Assembly (NCBI GenBank): GCA_946629525.1
Contig: CAMOXU010000026.1
Location: 1-32,561 of the forward strand
Reading direction: 5' to 3'
Origin: an uncultured Clostridia bacterium
GTDB lineage: Bacteria; Bacillota; Clostridia; Lachnospirales; Lachnospiraceae
DNA: 32,561 nucleotides
The notes below the pieces were generated by a model that searched no databases, had not been told where the DNA came from, and was given only the letters and a program-made list of their open reading frames with translations. Positions 1 through 6,667 of the stretch are shown here, one piece after another (the stretch's first letter is position 1; each line of letters begins with the position of its first letter). The position numbers were made by a program, and so were the translations under genes.

Positions 1-54
1 GGTACGCACGGTGGTGTGAGAGGACGGGGGCTAATCACCCCCTCCTACTCGATC
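1..54 (+). mobile_element. 3' end of a group II intron (domains V-VI)
   Basis: The first bases read as the 3' strand of domain V (GTACGCACGGTGGTGTGAG) followed by a domain VI hairpin (GGACGGGGG, loop CTAATCA, CCCCCTCC) and the terminal CTACTCGAT that commonly ends bacterial group II introns. The body of the intron and its reverse transcriptase would lie to the left, outside the window. The inferred 3' splice boundary falls about 14 bases before the stop of the aldo/keto reductase remnant, which runs on the other strand, so the intron sits in the space just past that gene. Recognition is from memory of the domain V/VI consensus; the exact boundary is uncertain by a few bases. Confidence 0.6.
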
Positions 55-67
55 TCAAAATACGTTC

Positions 68-294
68 TTACGTCGTCTCGTAGAGGGCCGCGAACTCCTT
101 GAGGTGCTCACGGATCGGGATATGCTGCGGGCAGTTCTTCTCGCAGAGCCCGCACTGCAGGCACTCGGAGGCCTTGCCGTGATTCATGGAGAAGCGCTCG
201 TAGTACATATTGGATTTCTTACCCGTTACGGCATGCAGATTCAGCAGTCCGAAATAGTCCGGGATCCGCGCGATGGGGACGGGTTCCGTCAGCA
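68..294 (-). pseudogene. Aldo/keto reductase, C-terminal [4Fe-4S] tail only
   Basis: About 70 codons remain, reading IPDYFGLLNLHAVTGKKS and then CLQCGLCEKNCPQHIPIREH. This is the C-terminal ferredoxin-like extension of the iron-sulfur aldo/keto reductases. The TIM-barrel catalytic domain is absent, and the first CxxCxxxCP cluster motif that should precede IPDYFG is missing or frameshifted. The homologous stretch begins exactly at the panE stop codon, in a different frame, and has no start codon or ribosome binding site of its own. It is most simply a remnant left when a rearrangement joined panE to the tail of this gene. It cannot encode a functional reductase. Confidence 0.75.
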
Positions 295-1206
295 CAGCGC
301 GCTTTTGTGCTCGAGCGCATGGACCATGCGGACGATACACTTCTGCACCGGGACGGACTGGCCGTGCTTTTCGGCCGTCCGTACGACGTGGCCGCTGATG
401 AAATCGACCTCAGTCTTCCGCCCGTTCTTAAGATCCGCGTAGAGGCTCGTGTATCCGCCGGGTGCGTTCTCAAGATGTTTACGGATCCGTTCGATCTGTT
501 CTTCCTCGTCGAATCTGCATCCTGCAAGGGCCGCTGCCCTGCAGATCTCCCGGATAAGGTCCTGGCAGATCTCCCAGCTCGACGGATCCGAGACAACATA
601 GCCCTGGTTCGTGCCGAGCACGCCGGAAAGGATGCTCGAAGATGCATTGATCATCAGTTTGTTCCAGACGGTGAAGCGGATATCCTGACTGACCGAGCAC
701 GGGAATCCGGCGGCGGAGAACAGGGAGCATATGGCTTCGCAGCGGGATTTATTTCCCGTAAGGGAGCCGATCGTCGTCTCCCCCAGTCCGCTGTGCACGA
801 TGACGCTCACACTCTCACGGTAGCTTCCCTGGTTCGTGGTGCCGAGGAGGATCCGGTCCCGGGAAACGAATTCCTGAAGGATCTCCTCGTGGCCGGCTCC
901 GTTCTGCAGGGTGAGGATCAGCGTGTCCGGGCCGATCAGCTGCGCATTTGCCTCGAGGGCCTGCCGCGTGACATAGGCCTTCGTGAAAAGGATGATGAGA
1001 TCGACCGGGCCATCCGCCGCGCCGTTTGTAAATGCAGGCACTTTGTAAGTCTCATCCTGTCCGTCCCGTTTGATCGTGACCTGATTGCGGTTGATCTCAC
1101 GGATATGTTCCGCATTGTTCCCTATGAGGATGACTTCTGTGTTCCGGGAAAGTTTTCCTCCGAAGAGGAGGCCCATCGAGCCGGGGCCGATGACAGCAGT
1201 TTTCAT
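289..1206 (-). CDS. panE: 2-dehydropantoate 2-reductase (ketopantoate reductase)
   Basis: The 305-residue protein belongs to the PanE/ApbA family, which reduces ketopantoate to pantoate with NADPH in pantothenate and coenzyme A synthesis (cytosolic). The N-terminal Rossmann motif is MKTAVIGPGSMGLLFGGKL, with a non-standard P in place of the usual GxGxxG second Gly. The central segment VWNKLMINASSSILSGVLG carries the conserved Lys and Asn of the family (the usual KLxxN motif). The C-terminal helical domain follows, with DLKNGRKTEVDFISG, the family's substrate-site signature. Length matches the family (about 300). The ATG is preceded by GGAGGGATGTC-type spacing on the minus strand. The stop codon lies at the junction with the aldo/keto reductase remnant, so the last few residues may be recent. 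PanE paralogues are common, so a different 2-oxoacid substrate is possible. Confidence 0.85.
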   Translation of the reverse strand: MKTAVIGPGSMGLLFGGKLSRNTEVILIGNNAEHIREINRNQVTIKRDGQDETYKVPAFTNGAADGPVDLIILFTKAYVTRQALEANAQLIGPDTLILTLQNGAGHEEILQEFVSRDRILLGTTNQGSYRESVSVIVHSGLGETTIGSLTGNKSRCEAICSLFSAAGFPCSVSQDIRFTVWNKLMINASSSILSGVLGTNQGYVVSDPSSWEICQDLIREICRAAALAGCRFDEEEQIERIRKHLENAPGGYTSLYADLKNGRKTEVDFISGHVVRTAEKHGQSVPVQKCIVRMVHALEHKSALC

Positions 1207-1257
1207 GACATCCCTCCGTGTTTTGATCTCTGACGCCGGGTTCTCGTGATCATATTC

Positions 1258-1313
1258 AGGCCTGCTTCGCAGGCCTTTTTATCGGGAGTTCCTTGCGGAA
1301 CTTTCGATAAGAT
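1258..1313 (+). repeat. Two-hairpin intergenic element, copy 1 (terminator-like)
   Basis: The first hairpin is AGGCCTGC-ttc-GCAGGCCT followed by TTTTT, shaped like an intrinsic terminator on the plus strand. The second, at 1280-1309, is TATCG-GG-AGTTCC-ttgc-GGAACT-TT-CGATA. The same pair in the same order occurs at 32442-32497, and the second hairpin alone occurs reversed at 1956-1986. Stems differ in sequence yet stay paired. No plus-strand gene ends here, so its role as a terminator is not obvious. Confidence 0.8.
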
Positions 1314-1571
1314 CTATCCTGAGATGATTGCGCCAAATGAAATATATTGCATTCAATATTTATTATTTTGAGTATAAAACATATCACTTTTTCTGTATAG
1401 TAGTATTCTCCATCGTACCATGCCCGTGACTCGGTTCCTTTCCTGTATGAGGTTTTTTCTGGACTTGCATTTGGACATGCGTTAAAATAAAAACGGTAGG
1501 CACTTAAACGATTTCGTTCATTCCGCGGCCTGCGGCAATGGAGGAAAAATTTTTGGAACGAGGTAAAGTGT
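1314..1571. other. AT-rich intergenic region upstream of the DUF805 gene
   Basis: No gene is supported. The left part is AT-rich. A possible plus-strand promoter is TGGACT, 17 bases, TAAAAT in the segment around 1463-1492. The end holds the ribosome binding site GAGGT used by the DUF805 gene. The frame open on the minus strand across 1256-1591 has no recognisable product. Confidence 0.4.
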
Positions 1572-1949
1572 ATGAGTTTTACAGATGCCATTCAGTCATG
1601 TTTTAACAATTATGCGAATTTTAACGGACGTGCAAGGCGGAGTGAATACTGGTACTTTTTTCTCTTTTACGCTGTCATAAGCATAGTGCTCTCAGCGCTC
1701 GCCAGAAATTCCAGTATATTTTCATTTATCAGCGGCATTGTTTCGCTTGCGCTGCTCATTCCGAACCTCGCTGTGTCGGTTCGGCGGCTTCATGATATCG
1801 GCAGATCCGGCTGGTATTATCTGATCTCCTTTATTCCGGTCGTCGGACAGATCATTATGATTGTCTGGTTCTGCCAGGACAGCGTTCCGGGAACGAATAT
1901 GTATGGTATGAACCCGAAGGGTATCGGAGGCGGAGGCGCATTTCTTTAA
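1572..1949 (+). CDS. DUF805 membrane protein
   Basis: The 125-residue protein has the DUF805 layout (as in E. coli YhaH). An N-terminal amphipathic segment with FNGRARRSEYWYFFLFYAVI leads into membrane helices at about residues 28-45, 48-70 and 82-102. The conserved VRRLHDIGRSGWYYLISFIP motif and the short C-terminal tail with PGTNMYGMNPKG are both present. The ATG is preceded by GAGGTAAAGTGT. The function of the family is unknown; it is an inner-membrane protein. The gene stands alone and converges on the Xre regulator, with a strong terminator between them. An inverted hairpin repeat starts seven bases after its stop. Confidence 0.9.
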   Translation: MSFTDAIQSCFNNYANFNGRARRSEYWYFFLFYAVISIVLSALARNSSIFSFISGIVSLALLIPNLAVSVRRLHDIGRSGWYYLISFIPVVGQIIMIVWFCQDSVPGTNMYGMNPKGIGGGGAFL

Positions 1950-1955
1950 TGAAGC

Positions 1956-1986
1956 TTATCGGAAGCAGTGACGCTGCTGACGATAA
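1956..1986 (-). repeat. Hairpin element, copy 3 (inverted)
   Basis: TTATCG-GA-AGCAG-TGACG-CTGCT-GA-CGATAA is a hairpin with a symmetric 2x2 internal mismatch. Read on the minus strand it begins TTATCGTCAGC and ends CTTCCGATAAG, matching the second hairpin of the element at 32464-32493 in its ends and internal mismatch. The inner stem sequence differs but still pairs. Confidence 0.75.
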
Positions 1987-2101
1987 TTCGAATCCCGCGC
2001 CAGGTCTCGCGAGCGAGACTTGAAGTAAATGAGATTCGCGGAGCACCCGCCGACCGGCGCGGCTGCGATCCGCAGAACCGGATAATTTTATTGAGTGACC
2101 G

Positions 2102-2148
2102 GAAGGGCCGCTGTCGGAAAGTACGACAGCGGCCCTTCTGTTGCTTTT
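2102..2148 (+). terminator. Intrinsic terminator of the DUF805 gene
   Basis: A perfect 14-bp stem (GAAGGGCCGCTGTC with GACAGCGGCCCTTC) and a 9-base loop are followed by the T-rich TGTTGCTTTT. It abuts the 3' end of the convergent Xre gene. The inner 21 bases closely resemble those of the terminator at 5485-5525. Confidence 0.9.
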
Positions 2149-2647
2149 ATTTTTCATCGCGCAGATTCATGCAGTATTGGATCAGTCTGAACCGGTCGAT
2201 CCCTGGAAGATTGCGGAATATTTCAAGAAGCACGTACTCTTCTCCTGAGAGAGGATGAGATTCGCGTTGATTATCAGCTGAAAGACAGGAAGTCCCGGCA
2301 GGGTCTTCCGATGAGAGATGAGTGGATGGGTCCTGCGTGCAGGCTGCGGGCCCGGGGACTGCTCCGTTCCCGGAAAGTCTGTCGTCAGAGGGACTGCCGG
2401 CCGGGGCGCCGCCGGAAGTTAGAGATATTTCATTTTTTGACCCGCAGTCATCCGTCAGGCACAGCAGATAATCCGATGACACATGAAAGAATTTCGACAG
2501 CTTTACAATGTTGTCCAGGCTTGGTTTTCCCTTGCCCTTTTTCCATTGAGAAATGCTTGAATTCGCCAGTCCTGCACCAATCTCCACGTCCCTGTTCGTC
2601 AGATTCCTTTCCTCTTTCAAAGTCAGTATCCGATCAATAACAGTCAA
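2147..2647 (-). CDS. Xre-family HTH transcriptional regulator
   Basis: The 166-residue protein has an N-terminal Cro/CI helix-turn-helix at residues 1-60 (ILTLKEERNLTNRDVEIGAG, then SSISQWKKGKGKPSLDNIVK), ending in the typical SSDYLLCLTD. A Ser/Pro/Gly-rich linker at about 75-130 follows, and a short C-terminal helix (LLEIFRNLPGIDRFRLIQYC). The start is a TTG, supported by AGGAGG seven bases upstream. It is divergent from the large surface-protein gene. The intergenic region holds two copies of AGAGAWATTTCA, one inside the surface-protein promoter and the other near this gene's start, with a third copy inside the gene at 2421-2432. I infer that the protein represses that promoter and possibly itself. 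No effector domain is visible. Confidence 0.9.
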   Translation of the reverse strand: MTVIDRILTLKEERNLTNRDVEIGAGLANSSISQWKKGKGKPSLDNIVKLSKFFHVSSDYLLCLTDDCGSKNEISLTSGGAPAGSPSDDRLSGNGAVPGPAACTQDPSTHLSSEDPAGTSCLSADNQRESHPLSGEEYVLLEIFRNLPGIDRFRLIQYCMNLRDEK

Positions 2648-2671
2648 GTGAAATCCTCCTGATGATGCGTT

Positions 2672-2714
2672 AGAGAAATTTCAGTTTATCTTATTGACAA
2701 TGAGAGATATTTCA
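2672..2714. promoter_or_regulatory. Candidate Xre operators (AGAGAWATTTCA, two copies)
   Basis: AGAGAAATTTCA at 2672-2683 and AGAGATATTTCA at 2703-2714 lie 31 bases apart, about three helical turns. The second is wholly inside the spacer of the plus-strand promoter. A third copy, AGAGATATTTCA, is at 2421-2432 within the regulator gene. Each has the near-palindromic core GAAATTTC or GATATTTC. Binding is inferred. Confidence 0.55.
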
Positions 2715-2722
2715 CATATACT
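2694..2722 (+). promoter_or_regulatory. Promoter of the surface-protein gene
   Basis: A consensus TTGACA (2694-2699), a 17-base spacer and TATACT (2717-2722) point to the surface-protein gene. Transcription would start near 2729, leaving a leader of about 210 bases. The leader contains a perfect hairpin AGTATCT-aaga-AGATACT (2764-2781), followed about ten bases later by a T-run, and no gene. Confidence 0.8.
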
Positions 2723-2941
2723 AAACTCACAGCTGATAAACTGTTGGATTTGAGCTGGAACATAGTATCTAAGAAGATACTGGTTCGGGTTATTTTTTTG
2801 GGTTTATTTATAATTAAGAGTGGTGCCTTTATTATATATCCAAAGAATATCAAATTCAACAAGACAGAATGCCGGTTCCGGAATTTACAGCGGAATGTAC
2901 GGAGTTCTGTTATAGAAATATGATGAAAAGGAGAAGTGGTT

Positions 2942-5428
2942 ATGAGACTCAATAAGAAACTTGCAGCACTGACGGTTTCTGTCGTCATGGTTGCATCGAA
3001 TACCGCGCCTGTCACGGTCTTCGCTTCGGGCATCCAGACAGAAGTGCAGGAAGCCGGTATTGTCGGCGCAACGGAGTGGACGCTGCAGGGAGAGCCGGTA
3101 TTCATTGGCGACGATGCAACGAAGACCGTTAAGGTGAAGTATACTCTCGAGAACAACGAGACTGGCGAGACGCAGGATTTCGAGGAAAATGCCGCGATCA
3201 TTAAGAAAACGGACGCAACTTATAAGAACGGCACGATGGTCGATGCCAAAGTGACGATCCAGGGACAGGATTATGTCGGCACCATCGAGTTCAATGACAA
3301 ACTGACTTCCAAAAACTGGAAGAAGGGCATCAGCGTTGTCACAAAGGCCGCTACCTGTGAAGAGACCGGTCTGAAGAACATCGTTGATTACCTTCTGGTC
3401 CCGGGCGCTGAGCTCAATGCGGACAACACGGCGAAGGAAGAAGACGTGATCGAGATGGAGATCGTGGAGGCGGACGTTGAGATCCCGGCTCTCGGACATG
3501 AGTTCGGCGAAGCGGTGATCACATACGAAGCCGGCGAGAACACAGAGATCAAGGACGGCAAGCCGGTCCTCATCGATGAGGAGCAGAACGGCAAATATAC
3601 AGAGATCAGCACGAAGACATGCTCGATCTGCGGCGAAGAGGAAGTGACCCGTGAGGAGAAGACTCTCAGCACGGAAGTCGTTGATCCGACGACAGCGAAG
3701 GTCACAGCTTCCGAGAACATTGCCTATGTCCTTGTAAAGGAAGGCGATGAGGAAGTTCAGAAGTCCATCGATGGACTTGACGCAGACAAGATCCCGAGCG
3801 ACGAGAGCAAGTTCGTTCTGATCGACTGCAGCAAAGAAGGCTCCTACACGGTGACGACCTATACGACGGCCGGTGAGGTCTCCTTCAATACGACAAAGAA
3901 GGTCGCTGCACATCATCATGCAGTCAAGAGCATTGAGCTCAAGGATAAGGCTGACAAGGATCTCTGCACGATCGATGAGGAGAAGCTTACAGTCAAGAGC
4001 AATGTCTGCAATAAGGACATCGTATATTACATCGTAACGAACTGCGACTGCGAGAAGCACGGAAAGAAGACTGAGCTCAGCCGTGAAGAGAAGACTGCTG
4101 AGGCTTCCACAGTACACAACATCAACAAGGAGCTCAAGGAAAAGCTTACAAAAGAAGGCTTCGCTCTCGATCAGGAAGCTTATGAAGAGCTGAAGGACGA
4201 AAAGAACGCGAAGGCACAGGGCATCAAGGTTGGCAAGAGCACAGCTACATGCCAGGCTGACGGCGAAGCTGAAGTGACATTCCTCTGCAACGTATGCGGC
4301 AAGGAAGTTGAGACCATCAAGGTCAAGGTCCTCAAGCATGAAGCAGTGGCAGGCACTCCGGAGCTTGTTACGATCAAGGAAGCTACATGCCAGGAAGAAG
4401 GTCTTGCGAAGAGGATCGTTAAGTGCACGATTTGCGGAACAGAGCTCTCCAGCACGGACGTTCCGATCAAGAAGCTTGCACATACGAACGAAGACGGCAA
4501 GGATGTAGGCGCTGAGCTCGAGATAGTTGCAGATGAGATCCTTATCGGAAAGACAACAATCGAGAAGGATGACTTTGTATACCCGAATGATTTCGAGACA
4601 GGTTATAGACCCACTGCACGTGCTTATACAACATGCAGCAGATGCGGCGAAAAGAAATATATCGCGACCGGTCTCTGGAGTACAGATGTTCCCATGAAGG
4701 TCCTCAACGTAGAGAAGGAGTCCGAGGACGGCAAGGCCGGCTCCATCACTCTTGAGGCCACATATGAGACGAAGGATGAGAAGGAATCCAGAACTCTGAC
4801 AAAAGAGATCACTGTTCCGTACTACAGCAACTTCATCGCTTACCTTGATCGTGTGAACGAGAAGGAGCAGCCGGAAGAAGAACTCAAGGACGGTCTTGTA
4901 AAGGATGCTGACGATAAGTGGCGTCTCTACAAGGATGGTGTCTTCCAGGAGAACTTCACAGGCATCACAGAGTACAAGGGCGGCGAGTTCTTCATCGCGA
5001 ACGGCGAGCTTTGCGACGGAGCGAACGGACTGAACCTCTTCGACGGAACATGGTACTTCCTGTCTCAGGGACAGATCCAGCGCGGCTATGACGGCTTTGC
5101 AGAGTACGACGGACATTGGTTCATGATCCAGAACGGCGAGCTCAACGAGAACGCTAACGGACTCTATGATTACAACGGCGGAAAGTTCCTGTTCGCAGCA
5201 GGCAAGCTCCGCGACGATGTCAACGGCCTCTGGCAGGATGCTGACGGCACATGGTGGTTCCTTGCGAACGGCCAGGTACAGACACAGCACACAGGCGTTG
5301 CTGAATATGACGGCAAGTTCTTCTATGTAGTAGACGGCAAGCTTGCAACGGACTTCAACGGCACAGTCGAATATGACGGCGCAAAGTTCAGAGTTGCAGC
5401 AGGCCAACTTTATGAGCAGGTCGCATAA
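2942..5428 (+). CDS. Secreted surface protein with Cys motifs and C-terminal aromatic/Gly repeats
   Basis: The 828-residue protein starts at the ATG after AAAAGGAG (the GTG two codons upstream is too close). It has a signal peptide (MRLNKKLAALTVSVVMVASN, cleavage near VFASG). The body is acidic and lysine-rich, with repeated Cys units of the type ATCxxxG then CxxCG (KTCSICGEEE, LCNVCGKEV, KCTICGTEL, TTCSRCGEKK). The last 180 residues form seven or so 22-residue repeats of the pattern NGL.xYDGxWFxxxxGxL, seen in surface proteins of Lachnospiraceae and resembling cell-wall-binding repeats. No LPXTG or membrane anchor is seen. It is probably wall-associated through the repeats. The gene is strongly codon-biased and ends at a strong terminator, suggesting high expression under control of the divergent Xre protein. 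Function is unknown. Confidence 0.85.
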   Translation: MRLNKKLAALTVSVVMVASNTAPVTVFASGIQTEVQEAGIVGATEWTLQGEPVFIGDDATKTVKVKYTLENNETGETQDFEENAAIIKKTDATYKNGTMVDAKVTIQGQDYVGTIEFNDKLTSKNWKKGISVVTKAATCEETGLKNIVDYLLVPGAELNADNTAKEEDVIEMEIVEADVEIPALGHEFGEAVITYEAGENTEIKDGKPVLIDEEQNGKYTEISTKTCSICGEEEVTREEKTLSTEVVDPTTAKVTASENIAYVLVKEGDEEVQKSIDGLDADKIPSDESKFVLIDCSKEGSYTVTTYTTAGEVSFNTTKKVAAHHHAVKSIELKDKADKDLCTIDEEKLTVKSNVCNKDIVYYIVTNCDCEKHGKKTELSREEKTAEASTVHNINKELKEKLTKEGFALDQEAYEELKDEKNAKAQGIKVGKSTATCQADGEAEVTFLCNVCGKEVETIKVKVLKHEAVAGTPELVTIKEATCQEEGLAKRIVKCTICGTELSSTDVPIKKLAHTNEDGKDVGAELEIVADEILIGKTTIEKDDFVYPNDFETGYRPTARAYTTCSRCGEKKYIATGLWSTDVPMKVLNVEKESEDGKAGSITLEATYETKDEKESRTLTKEITVPYYSNFIAYLDRVNEKEQPEEELKDGLVKDADDKWRLYKDGVFQENFTGITEYKGGEFFIANGELCDGANGLNLFDGTWYFLSQGQIQRGYDGFAEYDGHWFMIQNGELNENANGLYDYNGGKFLFAAGKLRDDVNGLWQDADGTWWFLANGQVQTQHTGVAEYDGKFFYVVDGKLATDFNGTVEYDGAKFRVAAGQLYEQVA

Positions 5429-5484
5429 TCACATTATTCGCATATAGCACCACAAAGTTGATAAGAGATTATTGACTGACCTTT

Positions 5485-5525
5485 GGGACTGCTGTCGGTA
5501 AGTCTGACAGCAGTCCCTTATTTCT
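5485..5525 (+). terminator. Intrinsic terminator of the surface-protein gene
   Basis: A perfect 12-bp stem (GGGACTGCTGTC with GACAGCAGTCCC) and a 9-base loop GGTAAGTCT precede TTATTTCT. Its core closely matches the terminator at 2102-2148. Confidence 0.9.
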
Positions 5526-5536
5526 GAAAGAGAGAA

Positions 5537-6247
5537 ATGAATTCTTTGAGAATACTTGCGATCGTTCCGGCTTATAACGAGGCCGAAATCATTGCACATA
5601 CCGTGAAAGAAATACAGGACAAGGCACCGGGTGTGGATGTCCTTGTCGTGAACGACGGATCCTCCGACAGTACGATGGATGTACTCGAAGAGATGGAAGT
5701 GAACTGCCTCAACCTGAGGACCAATCTCGGAATCGGAGGGGCGGTACAGAGCGGTTATATATACGCAAAAGAAAACGGATATGATTATACCGTACAGATC
5801 GACGGAGACGGTCAGCATGATCCGGCCTATATTCTTCCCATTATAGAAATGATGGAGGCGGAAGGCCAGGAGTACGTGATCGGATCCAGATTTATTGAAA
5901 AACGGGGATTCCAGTCCAGCAGGACGAGAAGAGTGGGAATCCGTTTTTTGAGTATGTTAATTCGAGTGATCAGCGGCGCGGACATAAAAGATGTGACCAG
6001 TGGCTACAGAGTCACGAGCAGCCGCTTAATAGATATATTTGCAAAAGACTACAGCGACGATTATCCGGAGCCGGACGCAATTCTGACTGCGGCTTCTCAC
6101 CATGGAAGGATCGCCGAATATCCGGTGGTCATGAAAGAGAGGCTGACGGGGGTCTCTTCGATCGGGCCGGGGAAAGCTGTCTATTACATGACGAAAGTCA
6201 GCCTGTCCATTCTCATGCACAGACTGATGCGGAGCGGGAGAAGATGA
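5537..6247 (+). CDS. GT2 glycosyltransferase (DPM1/polyprenyl-phosphate type)
   Basis: The 236-residue protein is a soluble family 2 glycosyltransferase with a GT-A fold. AIVPAYNEAEII is at the N-terminus. DVLVVNDGSSDST binds the nucleotide, NLGIGGAVQSGY follows, and QIDGDGQHDP carries the DxD motif. YVIGSRF and DVTSGYRVTSSRLI are typical of dolichyl/undecaprenyl-phosphate sugar synthases. No C-terminal membrane helices are present. It would load a sugar from a nucleotide donor on a lipid carrier or nascent glycan at the cytoplasmic membrane. The adjacent DUF2304 gene overlaps it by four bases (ATGA), and this GT2-DUF2304 pair is common in Gram-positive glycan loci. It is the first gene of a six-gene operon. 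The ribosome binding site is AAAGAGAG, moderate. Confidence 0.9.
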   Translation: MNSLRILAIVPAYNEAEIIAHTVKEIQDKAPGVDVLVVNDGSSDSTMDVLEEMEVNCLNLRTNLGIGGAVQSGYIYAKENGYDYTVQIDGDGQHDPAYILPIIEMMEAEGQEYVIGSRFIEKRGFQSSRTRRVGIRFLSMLIRVISGADIKDVTSGYRVTSSRLIDIFAKDYSDDYPEPDAILTAASHHGRIAEYPVVMKERLTGVSSIGPGKAVYYMTKVSLSILMHRLMRSGRR

Positions 6248-6645
6248 TGGGAATTCAGCTGCAGGTGATTCTGCTTGTAAGCGCAGTAATTTATTTGGCT
6301 GCAATTATTCATTTCATCAGGACAAAGGGGATGGATCTGTACCGTTCGATCATCTGGTTCCTGCAGGCAGCAGTCCTTCTCATCATGGCGGCGTTTCCCT
6401 CCTTTGTGAAAACGCTGTCATCCCTTGTGAGGATAGAGACCCCTTCGAACTTTGTGTTTTTGCTCCTCATCGCGTTCCTGCTGTTCAACTGTCTGTCCAT
6501 GTCGGCTTCACTTTCACGCCAGCATGAGCGGATCAAGCATACGGTGCAGAGCATCGCAATTCTGGAGAACCGCCTTCTCAGGCTTGAGAAGGAGATGCAG
6601 GAGCTCCGCGAGGGTCTCCCGGAGACCGGATCAGGCGAAGAATAA
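6244..6645 (+). CDS. DUF2304 membrane protein
   Basis: The 133-residue protein has three hydrophobic segments (about residues 4-22, 34-55 and 67-87) followed by a charged coiled-coil tail (IAILENRLLRLEKEMQELRE). The order is typical of DUF2304. Its start codon overlaps the stop of the preceding glycosyltransferase, suggesting translational coupling and a physical pairing in which this protein tethers the soluble GT2 at the membrane. The function of the family is not established. The stop is followed within a few bases by the ribosome binding site of the DUF2142 gene. Confidence 0.9.
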   Translation: MMGIQLQVILLVSAVIYLAAIIHFIRTKGMDLYRSIIWFLQAAVLLIMAAFPSFVKTLSSLVRIETPSNFVFLLLIAFLLFNCLSMSASLSRQHERIKHTVQSIAILENRLLRLEKEMQELREGLPETGSGEE

Positions 6646-6667
6646 AGTTTTTGGAGGAGGATCCTTG

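Noticed and set aside
307..1233. 308-codon open frame antisense to panE
   Set aside because: PanE on the minus strand is recognisable along its whole length; the plus frame has no motifs.
1256..1591. 111-codon minus-strand ORF before the DUF805 gene
   Set aside because: No recognisable product, begins inside the DUF805 gene and ends in the hairpin repeat.
2885..5407. 840-codon open frame antisense to the surface protein
   Set aside because: It arises from the strong codon bias of the plus-strand gene, has no family motifs, and the plus strand has the promoter, ribosome binding site, signal peptide and repeats.
6452..6667. N-terminal extension of the DUF2142 protein
   Set aside because: It lies inside the DUF2304 gene in another frame; GGAGGAGG at 6653 sets the TTG start at 6668.
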